DNA of 64,000 bases from Nymphaea colorata (lineage: Eukaryota; Streptophyta; Magnoliopsida; Nymphaeales; Nymphaeaceae): positions 1,275,503 to 1,339,502 of the forward strand of contig NC_045143.1 of NCBI RefSeq assembly GCF_008831285.2. Direction: 5' to 3'. Below, piece by piece: positions 10,045 through 37,070 of this stretch (its first letter is position 1; every line of letters starts with the position of its first letter). Under the pieces are notes generated by a model. That model was given only the letters and a program-made list of their open reading frames with translations. It was not told the origin of the DNA and made no database searches. Made by a program: the position numbers and the translations under genes.

Positions 10045-13000
10045 TGCGAATCCACGTTCAGCAGGGTCCCGAGAGGCAGTTCCTGTACGAGTGCTCAGCC
10101 ACTGCTCGTGTCGGCGACGTCGCCAAGGCCCTTGTCCAAACCCACAACCTTCAGCTCACAATCCGACGCCTCATCCTCCAAGCACGAAGGCAACTCCGTC
10201 CGGATAGTGATCACCCTGATGCCGGCGGCGCTAGTACTGGCAACAGCTGCAAAACTGGTGAGAGAAGAGGTTAACCCTCTTTGCTCAATAAAATTAACTT
10301 TCCCGCCATCGCTCCAACATATTTTCCCTGCTGCCCTCTTGTGCTATTTGCCCGTCTGCTAATGATGGGACCTTCTTTATGCTGAATGATGGGCCAAACA
10401 TGGGAAGTTGGTGGTTTTTAAGACGTGGATGTCTCATAGAACGAAATTTATGTCCTGCTCAATAGAAGAAACACGAAGATGGTCAAGGTAGATGAATGAC
10501 AGGTTCCAAATGCAAAATGGCAGAGGGATTGAATGATTTCTTATGAACCTAGTAAAAAGTGGATATAATTTGTTGGACGTCATAATCGGTATTGGGTGCT
10601 GAGTCCTGACTCTGGTTAACGCTGACTATGAGACCACAATGATCTTATTTTCATACCGAAACGGGGCGTTCCTTCTCTTGTGATCCATGTCTAGGGGTTG
10701 TAGTTGATGTCTTTCTCCCTACGCATGCAAATTAAAATCCCCTTTCTTTTTCTATCTTAGATAGACGAAACCGTTGCCACGGAAGCAATCCGTTGAGAGA
10801 CTGCTTACCTCATGGGTTGTACTTCCGACGGCAAAGTGAATCTTGGGGCCTCTGAATTGACAGAGAACCAACAGATACTAGAATCTGAATGTTTTCCTGC
10901 GGTGTAATGTCTATGGAAGCCGCAGATTCACAGTTGCTTGTTGATGTGCTTGAAAATCATGATTTATTGTGATGTTTGTTGAGGTGGTTTTTGGACATTT
11001 ATCTAACTCGCCATCTTTCTCTTTTCTGCAACATCATAGTCCGTCTGCTCTTAAAGTTCTTGATTTCCTTGTTTTTCGTTTTTCGGTTATAGATTCAGGC
11101 GCTGGTTTGGAACGAGCAATATCAGAAGCTGAAGCGTATATTTCGAAGGTCATAAGTCACCCATTTTTTTAACTCTCTTGTTAAATGTAGAATTGGAACT
11201 CTTTTTCAACTTTCTGTTGTAATTTTTTGATGATTTGACTGAGCTGCATATGCTCGTCCATAATCAGGATGTCAGAAATGATAAAGTGAGCTTTCCTGTT
11301 TCTTCTTACTACTTTCAGTGAAATCAGAAAATGAGCATGACAAGTGCCCATTTATGGCAGGAACAAGTACTTCACGGGAAGCTTGCATCACCTCTATTGC
11401 TAAAAGACCATATTCAGAATATTGAAAGAGAAATTGCCAACTATTCTTTCGAGGCGCTTGAACATACTTCTTTTCAACCCGGAACTTGCGAAGATGAAGG
11501 TGATTCTATTTATTTACCTAATTGCCTGCCGTTGCAATCTGTAATTTCTTGAGATATGGCAAGGAAGGCAATGTCGTTCTAATGAGGAAGTTCTCCTCCT
11601 ACAACTTTAACCCTTCAGACAAGCTGAACCTTGAGGTTCACCTCACGTTTCCGGAATCAGCTTTTTCTCTTCCTTTTTTGTCTGAAGCACATTTTGCTTC
11701 ATTTATTACCGGTGTCATCATCTTGCTGGCCCAAGCTCAGTTTAAGGCCATGTTTTGGTACAAATCAGGCTCTACTCCCAACACTGCATTGGGATGCTTG
11801 ATCTGATCTACCAAGCCCAAGATTGGGGAAAACTTGGTTATGCAAAATTGGTAAGTGGACATCTTTCTGGAACTTCTTCCCTTCAGGCTTTTCAGAATGG
11901 AGACGCATGCCTTTGGGGCTGAACTCCTCACACTTTAAACAGGGTCCTTGCCTAACCACACAAATCCCTGCTCACCAGTGGAGTCCCCTGTTGCTTTGGC
12001 GATGTGCCCGAAGGTGCATACCCTAGGTATTGAACTTTAGGCCTCCTTCGACATGGAGGCAATTCCAAGAGACCTGAGGCACTTAGTGATTTACTCTTAG
12101 CAGTAAACAGCTTAGCTAAATGCTTGGTATCCATTACTGCTTTAACGTTCACAAGGTTATGGATATTCTTGAACCTAGCATGTCTTAATTTGCTTTTCAT
12201 TGAAAATTTTGATTTGTTTTATTAAGGACGAACCTGCTTTTTTATAATACAACCATATGTGTGTGCTATAAGTAGTTAGTTCTTGCTAGTCATGCTAAAT
12301 GTTTAAATATGGTTCTCTCTTTAATACATGTACAGGAAGACTCATTTATTTAATTTTATTGTGGTCTTAACTGATGCTTTCAACCTTTGGTGGGCAGCTT
12401 GTAGGAGAGCAATGTGAGCACTGTCAAGTGTCAGCTGTCAAGTTGACAACCCTGGACTAAGTCCCAACCCTGCCATTTTGGTCCCTGAGCTTTTCCATGG
12501 TGTTGTCTTTGGGAGGCTTAATGGTCTAGGCTCACCCTTATCATAGGATATAAAAATAAAAAAAGGGTGTTCCATGATAGAATATATAGTTCCATGATAG
12601 AACATATAGCGACGCTGTTAAAGAGATTTTCAATTTCTTCTGCAGCTATTTGAATTTGTTCTGTTATATGAGCTTTTGGAAGCTTTAGTTGCAATATTCA
12701 TTCTGTATGAATGTTTATCAGGTCTGGAGTTTCTGCATGAGGATGAAACACGAATATGGTGGGCCGGAAAGGAACTTCAAAAAACCAAAGCGTTGTCCGA
12801 ATATGTCGGTAAAAATGAGAAAACAAAGGTAAAGGTTTGTTTAGCTTTCATTACACCAAATTACACACCTTGACGCCGGGCAAACTCTTAGTTATGAGCT
12901 CATTGGTGGCAGATTGTAGTCAAATTGGAGCCTTCATCTCCTGAACCATCACTTTGTTCTTCTGTAAGTACTTTTTTTGTCTTCTCTGGTGCTTTTAGTA

Positions 13001-14268
13001 AAAGGTGGTTGCTCATTCATTCTTGGGACTGTGTCACAAGAGAGAAACAAAGAAAGAAGCAAACCTGTTCCTCAAGCCATTTATGCTAGCTCATAACCAT
13101 CCAATACTGGATTAATCCGCACTGCAAAAGAATATAAAGCTCTGGAGTTGGTTTCCATTTCTCAAAAATGGAGCATGTCTCACATTCCAAGTCTTACACT
13201 ACTGGTTGTAGCTACCATCTCAATAACTTGCTATTTTTTTGCCTGTTGGCTCATTTCGTGTTGCCATTATGAAGGCTTTTGTCAAAATATGAAATTGTAT
13301 ACTTTGAGGTGAACAATCTGACAACTTTGAGACCTCCAATTCGTGAAGATATGCTGCTCATTTTATCATGCAAACTGGTTACATTCATTTTTTATCATCG
13401 CTCACTCTGCAGTGTGGTTTTCTTTGTTTTTTCCTTCTTTTCTTTCTGTTTTCCAAATGGGGAACGGGACACGATCGTAGGACTCCAACAAAAGGTAACC
13501 ACGGTAATGCATCGATTGGTTGGCGAACAAGGTGTGACCCCTTTAGATCCCTTTGCATTGACTAGCAGATACTCTCATTCAGTCAAATCAACAGTCTTTC
13601 TTTTCATCAAATCATTGCTTCATTATTTGGCAGGTAGATCAAGGAATCCTGGACGAAAAGCGTGACATTTCTATATGCTTCTCTGGTTTTTGAGCTGAAC
13701 TTCTATGATCTGCATTAAGGCCTGGGACGACTTGTATTGCATGCTTGTCAGGATGTACTGCTCTTTTCTAATTTTCCTTTTTTTTTTCTAAATGTTCACA
13801 TGATGTCCACAATTTTCTTACGAACAATCTGTGCACTGAAAGATGTTTGACCCAGCTAGCCTTGCGGATGACAACCTTTCTTGTACCCCATGGAGGGGAA
13901 CATGCTGAAATTAAGCTCATCTTAGTGCTGATTAAAGTGGCAATTCTGGTCAAAGTATCTGCGTGTACAATTGTTTCTTTCCTTCCGGGGTGCTCGTTTT
14001 CTTGTCTAATTTGTGCGCTTCAAGATTGGGAAAGCGGGATAAGTTGAAGCAGTTGGTCTCTCTTCTAGTAATTCAACCTGACTTGTAAAAAACTGTTAAA
14101 AGTATCTCATATAAGTTGGGAAAAAGAAACTGTTACTCCTAGTGGATAAAAGGCGCAGGCATAAATATTGAGCATTCTATGGTTTCAACTTAGAAAGATG
14201 GTGGTGATAATGCTGATTTTGGTGTTGAAGATTTCTCGGAGGAAACATTGAGATTGAAGGTGGTTTGA
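10041..14268 (+). CDS. CFAP298/C21orf59-like protein (model, 3' end uncertain)
   Basis: Exons by splice borders: 10041-10257, 11093-11148, 11268-11285 (18 nt), 11361-11499, 12722-12828 and 12913-12963. A possible last exon is 14194-14268 (stop TGA). Phases agree throughout, giving about 220 residues. The N-terminus reads MVRIHVQQGPERQFLYECSA. The strongest similarity is WWAGKELQKTKALSEYVG followed by KNEKTK, which I recall as a hallmark of CFAP298 (DUF2870), a protein needed for outer dynein arm assembly in motile cilia. Flowering plants have no cilia, so the role here is unknown. The family's conserved C-terminal block (a KRQEEL-like helix followed by YLNSPWAD) is not found downstream. The middle of exon 1 (about residues 48-72) also looks poorly conserved. 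It may be a shortened gene, a decaying one, or mis-modelled. Confidence 0.55.
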
Positions 14269-16825
14269 TGTAAATAAATATATCCAAGAATCACAAGGAG
14301 AAGATCTTCGTGTGAATCTTATTGAAGTGCTGACGTACACTGATCAACCTGCCATCGAAGACCTCTTGAATATTCGAGGTTATTCAAGCGAGCAATCACT
14401 ACATCTCAACAGGCCCTTGTAGCTGGATGTAGATACCGAATTAAAAGAACAATCTTATTCATAAAGCAACTTCTCTTCGCAGCGCCCAATATTTTTTTCA
14501 GCGATCATGGTTGAGTACAACGTGGAACATGGAAATTAATTATATTCGAATATTGGTCTGTGGTGATAACTGTCGCATTCCTCCAAAAGCATCAGTGGCC
14601 TCAAGAACGAAAAACAAAAGTGCACGGTGGAGCAGGTTTAAGGTAAAACCGAATTGTAAGCTACGAGAATGCAAGGCATAAAATTCTATATTAATTAGAG
14701 GGTGGTGCGCTGGCCCTTTCTTTGTCTTCAATCTTGTTAAAGCTTTTGAGTGGCATGCTTTGATTTGCTTAAGATTTGTTTTATTGCAATGGCCGGATGA
14801 AAAAAGAAAAGTTCGGTGGGATGGCTAATCAGCCATTGGCATCCTCACGTCATTGCTTTATCAAGGAATCATATTACCGAAAGTTGGAATTCCATATATA
14901 ATCAGCCATTCACATCCTTATGGCATTGCTTTATCAAGGAATCATATTGCTTAAAGTTGGACTTGCACATGATTAATGTGTGAAAAGAGGATTCTTGATA
15001 GCCCATTACTAGTTGATTGTTCTATCTTATTATCACAAGGTGTCAAAAATGGGAAATTGGTCATTCTGGTTTATTAAACAGTTCTCCTCTCTTTTTAACT
15101 TAGAACTACTTTTTTTTCATCCAAAGTCTTTTTTCCTCTTAAAATTCGTTATAGTGAATTGCACCACTAAGATAGCGGATGAATACACTTAAATTGCAAG
15201 TGGCGCAAAAAATGATGAGCTACCATTAGTTTATGAATGTACTTTTTATATTGGTGGGCTGTCGGTCATAGCTAACGTTATGTCGTCGGCTTTCTTATTC
15301 CTCCCTTACTTTGGAATATTGTTATCATGCACTCTTTTATAGCTTTATGCAAATTTTAGCAGTCTTGCCAAGTGCACCTTGGAATTAAAAACGTTTTCCC
15401 CCTTATCCAAGTTCTACCTTTTCATTTATTTTCATCTTTTTGTAAGTACATTGATAATATGAACAATGATGCCAGCATATCTTCCAAGTTCATCTTTTGT
15501 TTTGAAAAGATTAGTGTTGGAATTAGATGGGCAACAAGCGGGCAACGCATTCGTGAAGCCAGTGTATTTACTAAAAGCCTGCAACAACTGGCCAACTTAA
15601 GAGTCAAGATCATTAATAGATAATAGGGATGCACCTTCGTGCTAACTTCTTGATCCTCTTCAACTTGAAGGTCTTAATGCACTCCCTACCAATTAAATAG
15701 AACTCTAGCTGGTTAATCTAAGCATAGAACCAGTCCAGAAAGATCTAAATTTTGAAATCCCACGGCGAAAAAGTTCGACGTACATCCTCAGGGCCTTGTC
15801 CTCTAAGTTGGCTCCTGTAACACGAAAACTAATGTATGGTCACCCTTGTGGAACTAAATACTTTTAAAAGAGCAGTTTTTTTCACTTAAATTTCGCTTTT
15901 CAAAATCTAAAAATGGTCGTATAAAAGTGTCGACGAGCTATGTTATAAAGATAGCATTGAGCCAGAGATGAATCTCAGAACGAAGACTATTCAAAAAAGC
16001 ATTGCTAGCAAAAGATGTATGCTGTTTGAAAAAGACTAATTGGTAAGCAATAGTTCTGGTAGGGGTGCAGAAAAGCTACGTCATTTCCTGCTCTCTTTCT
16101 TTTTCTTCTGGTGTAAGTGTAGTTTTTGGACCATGTAGAACATATTTGGCGTTCTCTCAGTTTGCCTTGTCGGGGAGCACATGCGAAGGTAATCAGTGGC
16201 TATGTGTCCATTCATGCATGTGAGGACTCTTGGTTGAAACATCATGCACCCAGTGCTAGAATAGCAGTAGTTTAGGAGGTGATGATAGGGTCTGCGCCTC
16301 TGAGGTTCCTGGCTTCTGCATTTTGCAGATCCATGGAATATCATGAACATTTTCACACGCAGACACCTTTAAACTTTAAAGAAAATGGAGAGGTAGCATC
16401 CTTGAGTCATTCAAGTTGGAGGACGTGGATCTGATAGAAGATTTAATTGAACTGAGTCGTGAGTATTCAGCACTTTCATTCTTCTCATCTAAATACTGTG
16501 CAGTTGGTGGAACCCACTGCACATTAATCAGGAGAAGGGACGAAATGTACCGATTGGATCAGTGTAGCCTCTCAGCTGGCGGGGATGTTCCTAATTTTAC
16601 TTGCCAGTAAAGAACAAATTCTGCACAAAGAAGTTATACACCAGACCCTCTGTCTATTTTAACCTCAGTAAAACTCTCTCTCTCACTCTGCCACACACAC
16701 ATATGCATATGCTTGTGAGGAGAAAGAAAGGGGGAAGAAGGGAAAAACAAACAAAGAAACCTCAGAGCCTTTCAAGAAACGATTCATGCTCCGCTAGTTT
16801 CCATTTACATTTTTACAGGAAAGTT
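14269..16825. other. Intergenic, no gene seen
   Basis: AT-rich spacer between convergent genes. It includes two similar stretches near 14825-14890 and 14900-14955 (AATCAGCCATT..CATCCT..GCATTGCTTTATCAAGGAATCATATT), a short local duplication. Open frames here show no family features. Confidence 0.6.
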
Positions 16826-17977
16826 TCACCCTCTGCAAAGTCCAGGCCTCTCTTCAGTTTCACGTGCTGCCAGTCTTGAAGCAGCAGTCAGAGTAAAGAA
16901 CCCCACCTCGCTCGTACTCTTCCTTGGACACAACTGAGACTCTTTGCAGTAAGCAATGGCTCCCTGGATGGAGCTCTCAACATCAGAATTGACACTGCTG
17001 CTCCTCTTCAGCAAGTGCTGACCATCATTCCCGCTTGGATCCCCAGATGTGGACACCAATGAACAAGAGGAAGAAGACTGTGGCTTAGAAGCACAGCTTG
17101 ACGTGCTCTTAATGGCACCTGAAAATGACCTTCTATGCCCAGTTTCTTCAACCGCTAAGGCCTTGCTGCTCTCCCAGAATATCTTCTCATAAGGGTCACT
17201 ACTCTTGCCCAACTTGGTGTACCTGCTCTTCAAGTAATCGTTCACCTTTGCTACAGAACTCCGATCAGCATGCAGGTGCTCTTCCTTCGTAGAAGGGTCC
17301 TCACTGTTTTTGAAAGAAGCAGCGTATGCTCTATTACCAGGCTTGCCAAAGAGAGACCTAAAGTAGGCTCTTGAAGCTTTCAGTTTCAAGCCCAAAGTCG
17401 ACTGCTTGATCAACCTGAGCCTCTTGATCCATGCTTTTTTGATAGACGATGAAGAAGAATTTCCATCACTCCCAACGTCAAGGCTGTCACCATTATTCAA
17501 GTAGCAGTCATCAAAATACTCGTCTGGGTTCAACTCCCCACTGACTTGGCAAGACTGAGGAGGAGTCACATCACAGGACTCGAACGGGGTGGCCCCTGCA
17601 GAAGAGAGTGGGGAGGCCTTCTCTTCACCGCAGGCCTGCAGGAGCTTCTGGAGCATTTGGATCCTTGGAGGGAGGTGGAGGGGCAGGAGCTTCCCCTTGT
17701 AGAACAGCTCATCAGCAGGTGAGGTGAGTGAGTCCTTTTCTTGGAGGGACATGTTGAATTCAAACTCTGGGGAGGAGTTGAAGGAGTAACAGAGGAAGGT
17801 GGCGGAGTTGAGATCCATGTCTATGTAGTCTTCATCATTGGGGGGAATGGCCAGGTCAAATGAGAAGAGGGGCTTTGAATGTGACGCTCTGTCGGAGGGA
17901 CGCATTGGGATAGATGGGTACATGGCAGTGCTTGTTCTCCACCCAGTGAGTGCGTGGAGAGAAGATGGCAGAGGCAT
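16826..17977 (-). CDS. Membrane-associated kinase regulator (MAKR/BKI1-like)
   Basis: Single-exon gene, 383 residues. The family signature SPADELFYKGKLLPLHLPPR is at 86-105. A basic cluster IKKAWIKRLRLIKQSTLG spans 179-196; in BKI1/MAKR proteins such a Lys/Arg-rich stretch holds the protein at the plasma membrane until phosphorylation releases it. A Ser-rich region follows. A C-terminal motif SSIQGAIAYCKESQ (335-348) matches the BKI1 segment that binds the receptor kinase domain. The family modulates LRR receptor kinases such as the brassinosteroid receptor. Arrangement and length fit the MAKR2/3/4 group best; I cannot assign a number. An alternative start at Met19 or Met25 is possible, since residues 1-18 are not typical. 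A GA repeat lies about 220 bp upstream. Confidence 0.88.
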   Translation of the reverse strand: MPLPSSLHALTGWRTSTAMYPSIPMRPSDRASHSKPLFSFDLAIPPNDEDYIDMDLNSATFLCYSFNSSPEFEFNMSLQEKDSLTSPADELFYKGKLLPLHLPPRIQMLQKLLQACGEEKASPLSSAGATPFESCDVTPPQSCQVSGELNPDEYFDDCYLNNGDSLDVGSDGNSSSSSIKKAWIKRLRLIKQSTLGLKLKASRAYFRSLFGKPGNRAYAASFKNSEDPSTKEEHLHADRSSVAKVNDYLKSRYTKLGKSSDPYEKIFWESSKALAVEETGHRRSFSGAIKSTSSCASKPQSSSSCSLVSTSGDPSGNDGQHLLKRSSSVNSDVESSIQGAIAYCKESQLCPRKSTSEVGFFTLTAASRLAARETEERPGLCRG

Positions 17978-18196
17978 CCTTTAAAAGAAGAGTTGATGCC
18001 ATACAAAAGAAAAATCAAAGAAGCTGTGGTTATTTGTGCGAAGAGTCATTTAATTGAGTACATCTGGAAGCCTCCAAGAAAAAATATAATGTATATTTCG
18101 ATTAACGGCCCACCATGTTCATGTAGGGCCACATTATTTCATAGGTATTGCAGCAGTGATCTCTACTTGAGATACTCTAGCTTCAGTGATATTCTG

Positions 18197-18197
18197 T

Positions 18198-18243
<46 letters not shown>
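18197..18243. repeat. GA microsatellite upstream of the MAKR gene
   Basis: About 23 GA units with two interruptions, roughly 220 bp upstream of the MAKR start, probably in its promoter or leader. Confidence 0.85.
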
Positions 18244-18247
<4 letters not shown>

Positions 18248-18249
18248 GC

Positions 18250-21200
18250 CTGATCACAGTTGAGTGTGTCCCACAGGCAATTATCGGTAAGGCCATCCGA
18301 TGTTGCAGTAAGGATAATCTATCAAAGCGGGAAGTAACCAGGGGTTCTTGAATTATACGAGGCAGGAGAAGCCTCTGCGCCAAATTTAAAAGGAGCAGCG
18401 ACGGGAATGACTGAAGTTAAATCGCTACTAAATATTTTACTGAAAGAAAAAGCTGTTGTCTAATCGAGAAATAACATGATTAAAATACCACACGCTGTTA
18501 TAAACTAGATTTTTTTGGCGGTTTTTACAAGGCTTTTAGGACAACGGGGACACGCACAGATAAAAAAAGAGGCATTCCGGGGAAGGAGTCTCACTTTTCT
18601 TCCACAACCGTCGCCACCAGCCTACGGATGCATTTTCTTTTTTCCCTTCTAAATCTTTTGTTTCTTGTGGGAAGTAATGCTTCCTGCCATGCAGCTTCTT
18701 ATATTCCTCATATAAAGGTCAAATTCGAATTTTGAAAGGAGAAATTCCCAAAGATCAAAGCTGGCTGCTCGTGCTGCAACTCTTCCCCATGCAGAAACAG
18801 GAGACCATGGTTTTAATCTTTGACCACAGTCATCGTGCGACCTTTAGAGCTGGAAAACAAGCTAAGCTGCTAGCTCTGCTTTGCTCGGCTTCGCTCGGCT
18901 GCTAAGGAGTTTCTGCAAGCTAGTAAACTTTCATAGCAAGCCGAATATATATGAATAATGGGTGTCCGGCTTAGTATCACCTCCCAAAAGCTCCGGTAAT
19001 TAAGTTCAAACTTTTTGTCGAAGCGTCTTAATTACTTGGATCATGATTCAACATGCTGAAGTTCATACTCCACTAGTTTCAATTTGGGCAGCACAAACTC
19101 CCATTTGAGAAGCTAAATTCAATACCTTGAGCTGAATTTTGGCTCAATCCAAGCTTAAATACATTAAGCAAACCAGCATCTTCATCTTGCCTGCAAACCA
19201 TCGTCATCGCAAGCTTCCGAATGACCATCAAAACTTAGAAAGTTGCGCCAACATTTTGAATTCATAAGCTCTTAATCATGTGGGGAAAGCCGAGGCCACT
19301 AAAACGAATGCCTGACGGTTCAGTTCTGTCGTATTCTTGCACGTATGAGCAGGTATTAAGCCAAGGAGAACAGAAACCGAAGCTTTGAGAACCCAACACC
19401 AAGTTGAACTCGGAGACCAAAGCTTGGAGAAGCCATAAATACGCCACCAATTGAGGATGCTGGAAGGTTGGTGGCCAGCTTGCACTTTTAGAAGCTCAAT
19501 GCATTAGACCCACTGAACATGAATATTGCAAAACCAACGCAAGCTCTAAATACACACAAATTAAACGCCTCTATGGTCTAGGGAAGAGATCAAAGTGAGA
19601 TATTCAGTTACCTAATTAAGCCTGTCTGGTCCGGGATCTACAAATAGCGGCGGTTCATTGGATTTTGCTTTTGTGACTAGTATCCGGGGCCTGTTCGTTT
19701 ACTGTCAAAAAGCAGTTGACGCTCGGGCAGCGTTGAAACCAACCAGGCCAGAGCTGGATCCACTTCGAGCAAATCAGTCAAACATAAATTGGCTCTCACA
19801 TTGTGTCAAACTATTTAGTGATGTCAACTAGCCTTATTGAACAACGAGATATGTTTTATTAGAATGACTTTAGAAAAAGGTCCACAAATTAGGGTTCTTC
19901 TATAAAAGGACAAAAAATACCTTGAAAATGAAGAAAATGTTACTTTTTTTTGTCAAAGACATCTCATTTGCTCATCTATTTCATTTAATGATTAATGTTG
20001 TTTAATGGGGGGAAGAGAAAGAGAGAGAGAGAAGGGAGGGTGAAGAGGAGGGAACAAGAAAAGGTCCACTTAACCTCATTCCAAGATCAACACTCCTCAG
20101 GATAGCACCCTCAAGACTGGGTATTCCACTCGGTAGAACGCTCGTGATTTTCACCAGAACAGAAAGGATCTAAGGAACGAGCCTAGGCACTGTTCTAAAT
20201 TCAAAAATAGAACGGCACGATCCAGAATCAAAGGGGCCGCTTTTTCCACGTTCCCCACATTATTTGTCACCATCTTCCACCGCACGCTAAAAGGCCAAAG
20301 ATAGTGAAGAGAGCCAACGAATTAATAGGTTTCGCCAAATTGCCTCTAAATTGGGAGTGGGTCCATAAGAGGGGTTACACTGTTGGAAAATATCAAGATT
20401 TACAGCCCAGCTTGAATTAAAAGAAGAGAAAAAGAAAGAAGAAGCAACAACAGGTCTGATAATGGGGATAACCCATGTATACTTAGGTTGACTGGAATTG
20501 AGATGACTGTCGTGCAGTCAAATCCAAACAGAAATAGATGTAATGGAGTTATTTTTGGACTAAAATATGAAGTCCATAGAAGGATTAGGCCTCGCCGAAT
20601 GTTGGCAGATCTGTTTACAAGCCGGGCAATGTATTAAGTCTATGGCTTATTTAAGGGGAGGGAGGGGCTAGGGGCGCCATGGATGGCGATGGCCTGGTCT
20701 GGGCCTTCGGCTTTTAGGTGGGACCAACTACCAAGCAGCTTATCCCAGCCTATGGGGCCAACTTATCATTCGAGGCCCACTTAGGTCCGACATTGATGCA
20801 GGCAGCCACAGTAGGAAAGGTTCATTTTTCATGGATTTGTGGCCGTCACATCAGGAGGCGCTTTCATGGATCCAGGCCCAGCAAGGTAGGTCGCCGGTCC
20901 CTCTAGCCGGAGAAATAGCCAGCAGTTCTAGAGAGCAAGTGCAGATCATCATCGTCCATGGGGACGAATAAGAGTCCCAGAAGGTAAAATGGCCAATAGA
21001 TACTGAACTTCGAGAAGACTTTCGTCGAACTTTTTCGTTTTCGACAACATCTACCGAAAGGGAGGGGCCATGAAGTTAACAGCCCACTTGCTCATGTTTC
21101 CTAACCAATGGTAGCAGCGAAAGAAATGCATGCGGCATGATGATGCCCCTCTCAATGGGAAACAATTACAGTTACTCTTTGATGGATAGTTTCTTGTCCA

Positions 21201-22299
21201 GAAGACAACGCTTTTGAAAAAGGCCGTTATCTTCCTCGTTTCTTATAAAACTGGGAAGCTGGGGACACTAAGCAGCCGCCCCACTTAGAAGAATGCACTG
21301 AGCTGATAACCAGCGGACGGAACTATAAAATAAATATCTGCTTCTTTAATTATTTTGTTTCAAATATGTTACTAGCATTTCTCGTCCATCATAGCACTAC
21401 AAAAGAATAACCAACATGATAGACAGATGGCATGCAAAGCGATCTTGAAAGATGTTAAATTGAAAACACTTGGTCAAGCCTCAACTTTTGTTGCACCACA
21501 GCCTGAGCTTTTCTATAGTGTCGATCTAGTAAGTCCACTGTTGTCGGGGCTCACCAGGGTTTCCCTTTCCAGGAACGGGCCCATTAAGTGATCTAGACCT
21601 TGAATAGTTCCTGCCATTTACGAAGGAATTCCAATGAAAGAATTTTCGAGTATTAGTTGCACAATAGGACCAGGGAAGAGCTAAAACGATCATGCTAAGA
21701 AGAAAAACGAGTAATTTAACATAACTTGGCCAAATATATTTATCATATTAAAATAGCAGAATAGACCATGATTTAGAGCTTATGGAATTCAGAGCTCCCA
21801 CAATTGCTTGAAGATGAAACATAATATGGTTGGGCTTGTGAATTAGTTGCACAAAGGTTTTTATGGAATTCAGAGCTCCCACAATTGTTTGAAGATGAAA
21901 TATAATATGGTTGGGCTGGTGAATTAGTTCCAAAAGTTTGAGTGGCGGTTACAATATTAATCCACTTAAAACCAATTGCAGCAAAAGCACATAATCTACT
22001 TTAAAGAATGGATATACAGGATCGTTCATACATATGCACAAATATCAGCTAAACCCTTATGAAGGAAAAAGACAGGCTGCACCTGAATTATTCGTAGAAT
22101 CTTGCAACAGATGATAGGAACCTGAAGTTCCACATTGTCCAAATTTGCTTGCTCCCTCCTGCCTAGACAAGAACCATTATCTACAGATGCCCATCCAAAT
22201 GGGCTCACATGTGAGCGTGTCTGTGCTGTTATAGAATGCACACACTACTCGAATGCCAATAAGGCCAGCAGAGTCTGGGTTCTCATGAACCAAGTGTAT
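18250..22299. other. Intergenic, no gene seen
   Basis: 4 kb spacer between two minus-strand genes. It contains only short unlikely frames, a GA-rich patch near 20015-20060 and an 81-bp tandem duplication near 21781-21940. I see no transposon coding sequence or RNA gene. Confidence 0.6.
21781..21937. repeat. 81-bp tandem duplication
   Basis: TATGGAATTCAGAGCTCCC starts at 21781 and again at 21862. The two units agree through TGGTTGGGCT and GTGAATTAGTT with a few substitutions. Confidence 0.88.
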
Positions 22300-36317
<14,018 letters not shown>

Positions 36318-36867
36318 CCTGATCGGCCCGATTCGTCACACACACACACACACACAGAGATTGTCGTGGGGTCAGAAGGAGAAGGAAGGAAAGCTGAAAG
36401 AAAGAGGAGGTCGGCTGTAGAATGGATGCGGTCTGTGAATTGGACCTTCACCTCTTCTTCCTCCTCCGATTTGCTATTTTTAAATTTTTGTTTCTTGTTT
36501 GTGAGGAAGACGCACTGGAGAGAAAATGGCGCGAGCGGGACGAAGAAAAAGAAGAAGACGAAGAGAGAGGCCACGCGGCGTCGATCCACCGGCTGACTTG
36601 GCGTTTCCCACCATTGCCGGCACAATTGAAGCTACGAAATGGATCGGGTACAGTCCGACATTTAAACCTCAGAATCCAAATCTTGCAGATCGGGTCGAAT
36701 TCGATATAGCGGTTTTTTGGGTTCGGCGTCGAATTGCCAGATTTATTTATTGATATTATTAACTATTTTCAATTTGTTTGCTTCTTTAGTTCGGTGCTTT
36801 TAGCATCTTCTCTATTTGCTGACAATTATGGTCCTTGGTGCTGCTTCCAATTCAATTCTATATATAT

Positions 36868-37070
36868 ATAAAAAGTGTGTGTCGCGGGCCATATATTATT
36901 TATTTTTATTATTTTTAAATATTTAATCAATTTTATTTGAATGATGTATTTGAGTCTTCATTTTTAGAAATAAATATAATACATTTTTTTGTTGATTCAC
37001 AACCCATTCAGCTTGATCGATGGCTCGATTCAGTTTGTACAAATTCAAAATCTTACACTAATTCATTTGA
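36868..37070. repeat. Spacer block A (copy at 49310-49540)
   Basis: It shares TTATTTTTAAATATTTAA and TTGATTCACAACCCATTCAG with 49310-49540 in the same order, then CTTGATCGA and TTTGTACAAA, with indels between. Confidence 0.8.

Noticed and set aside
13279-13665. 128-codon frame downstream of the CFAP298-like exons
   Set aside because: I looked for the missing C-terminal block here; the residues do not match and no phase-0 acceptor fits.
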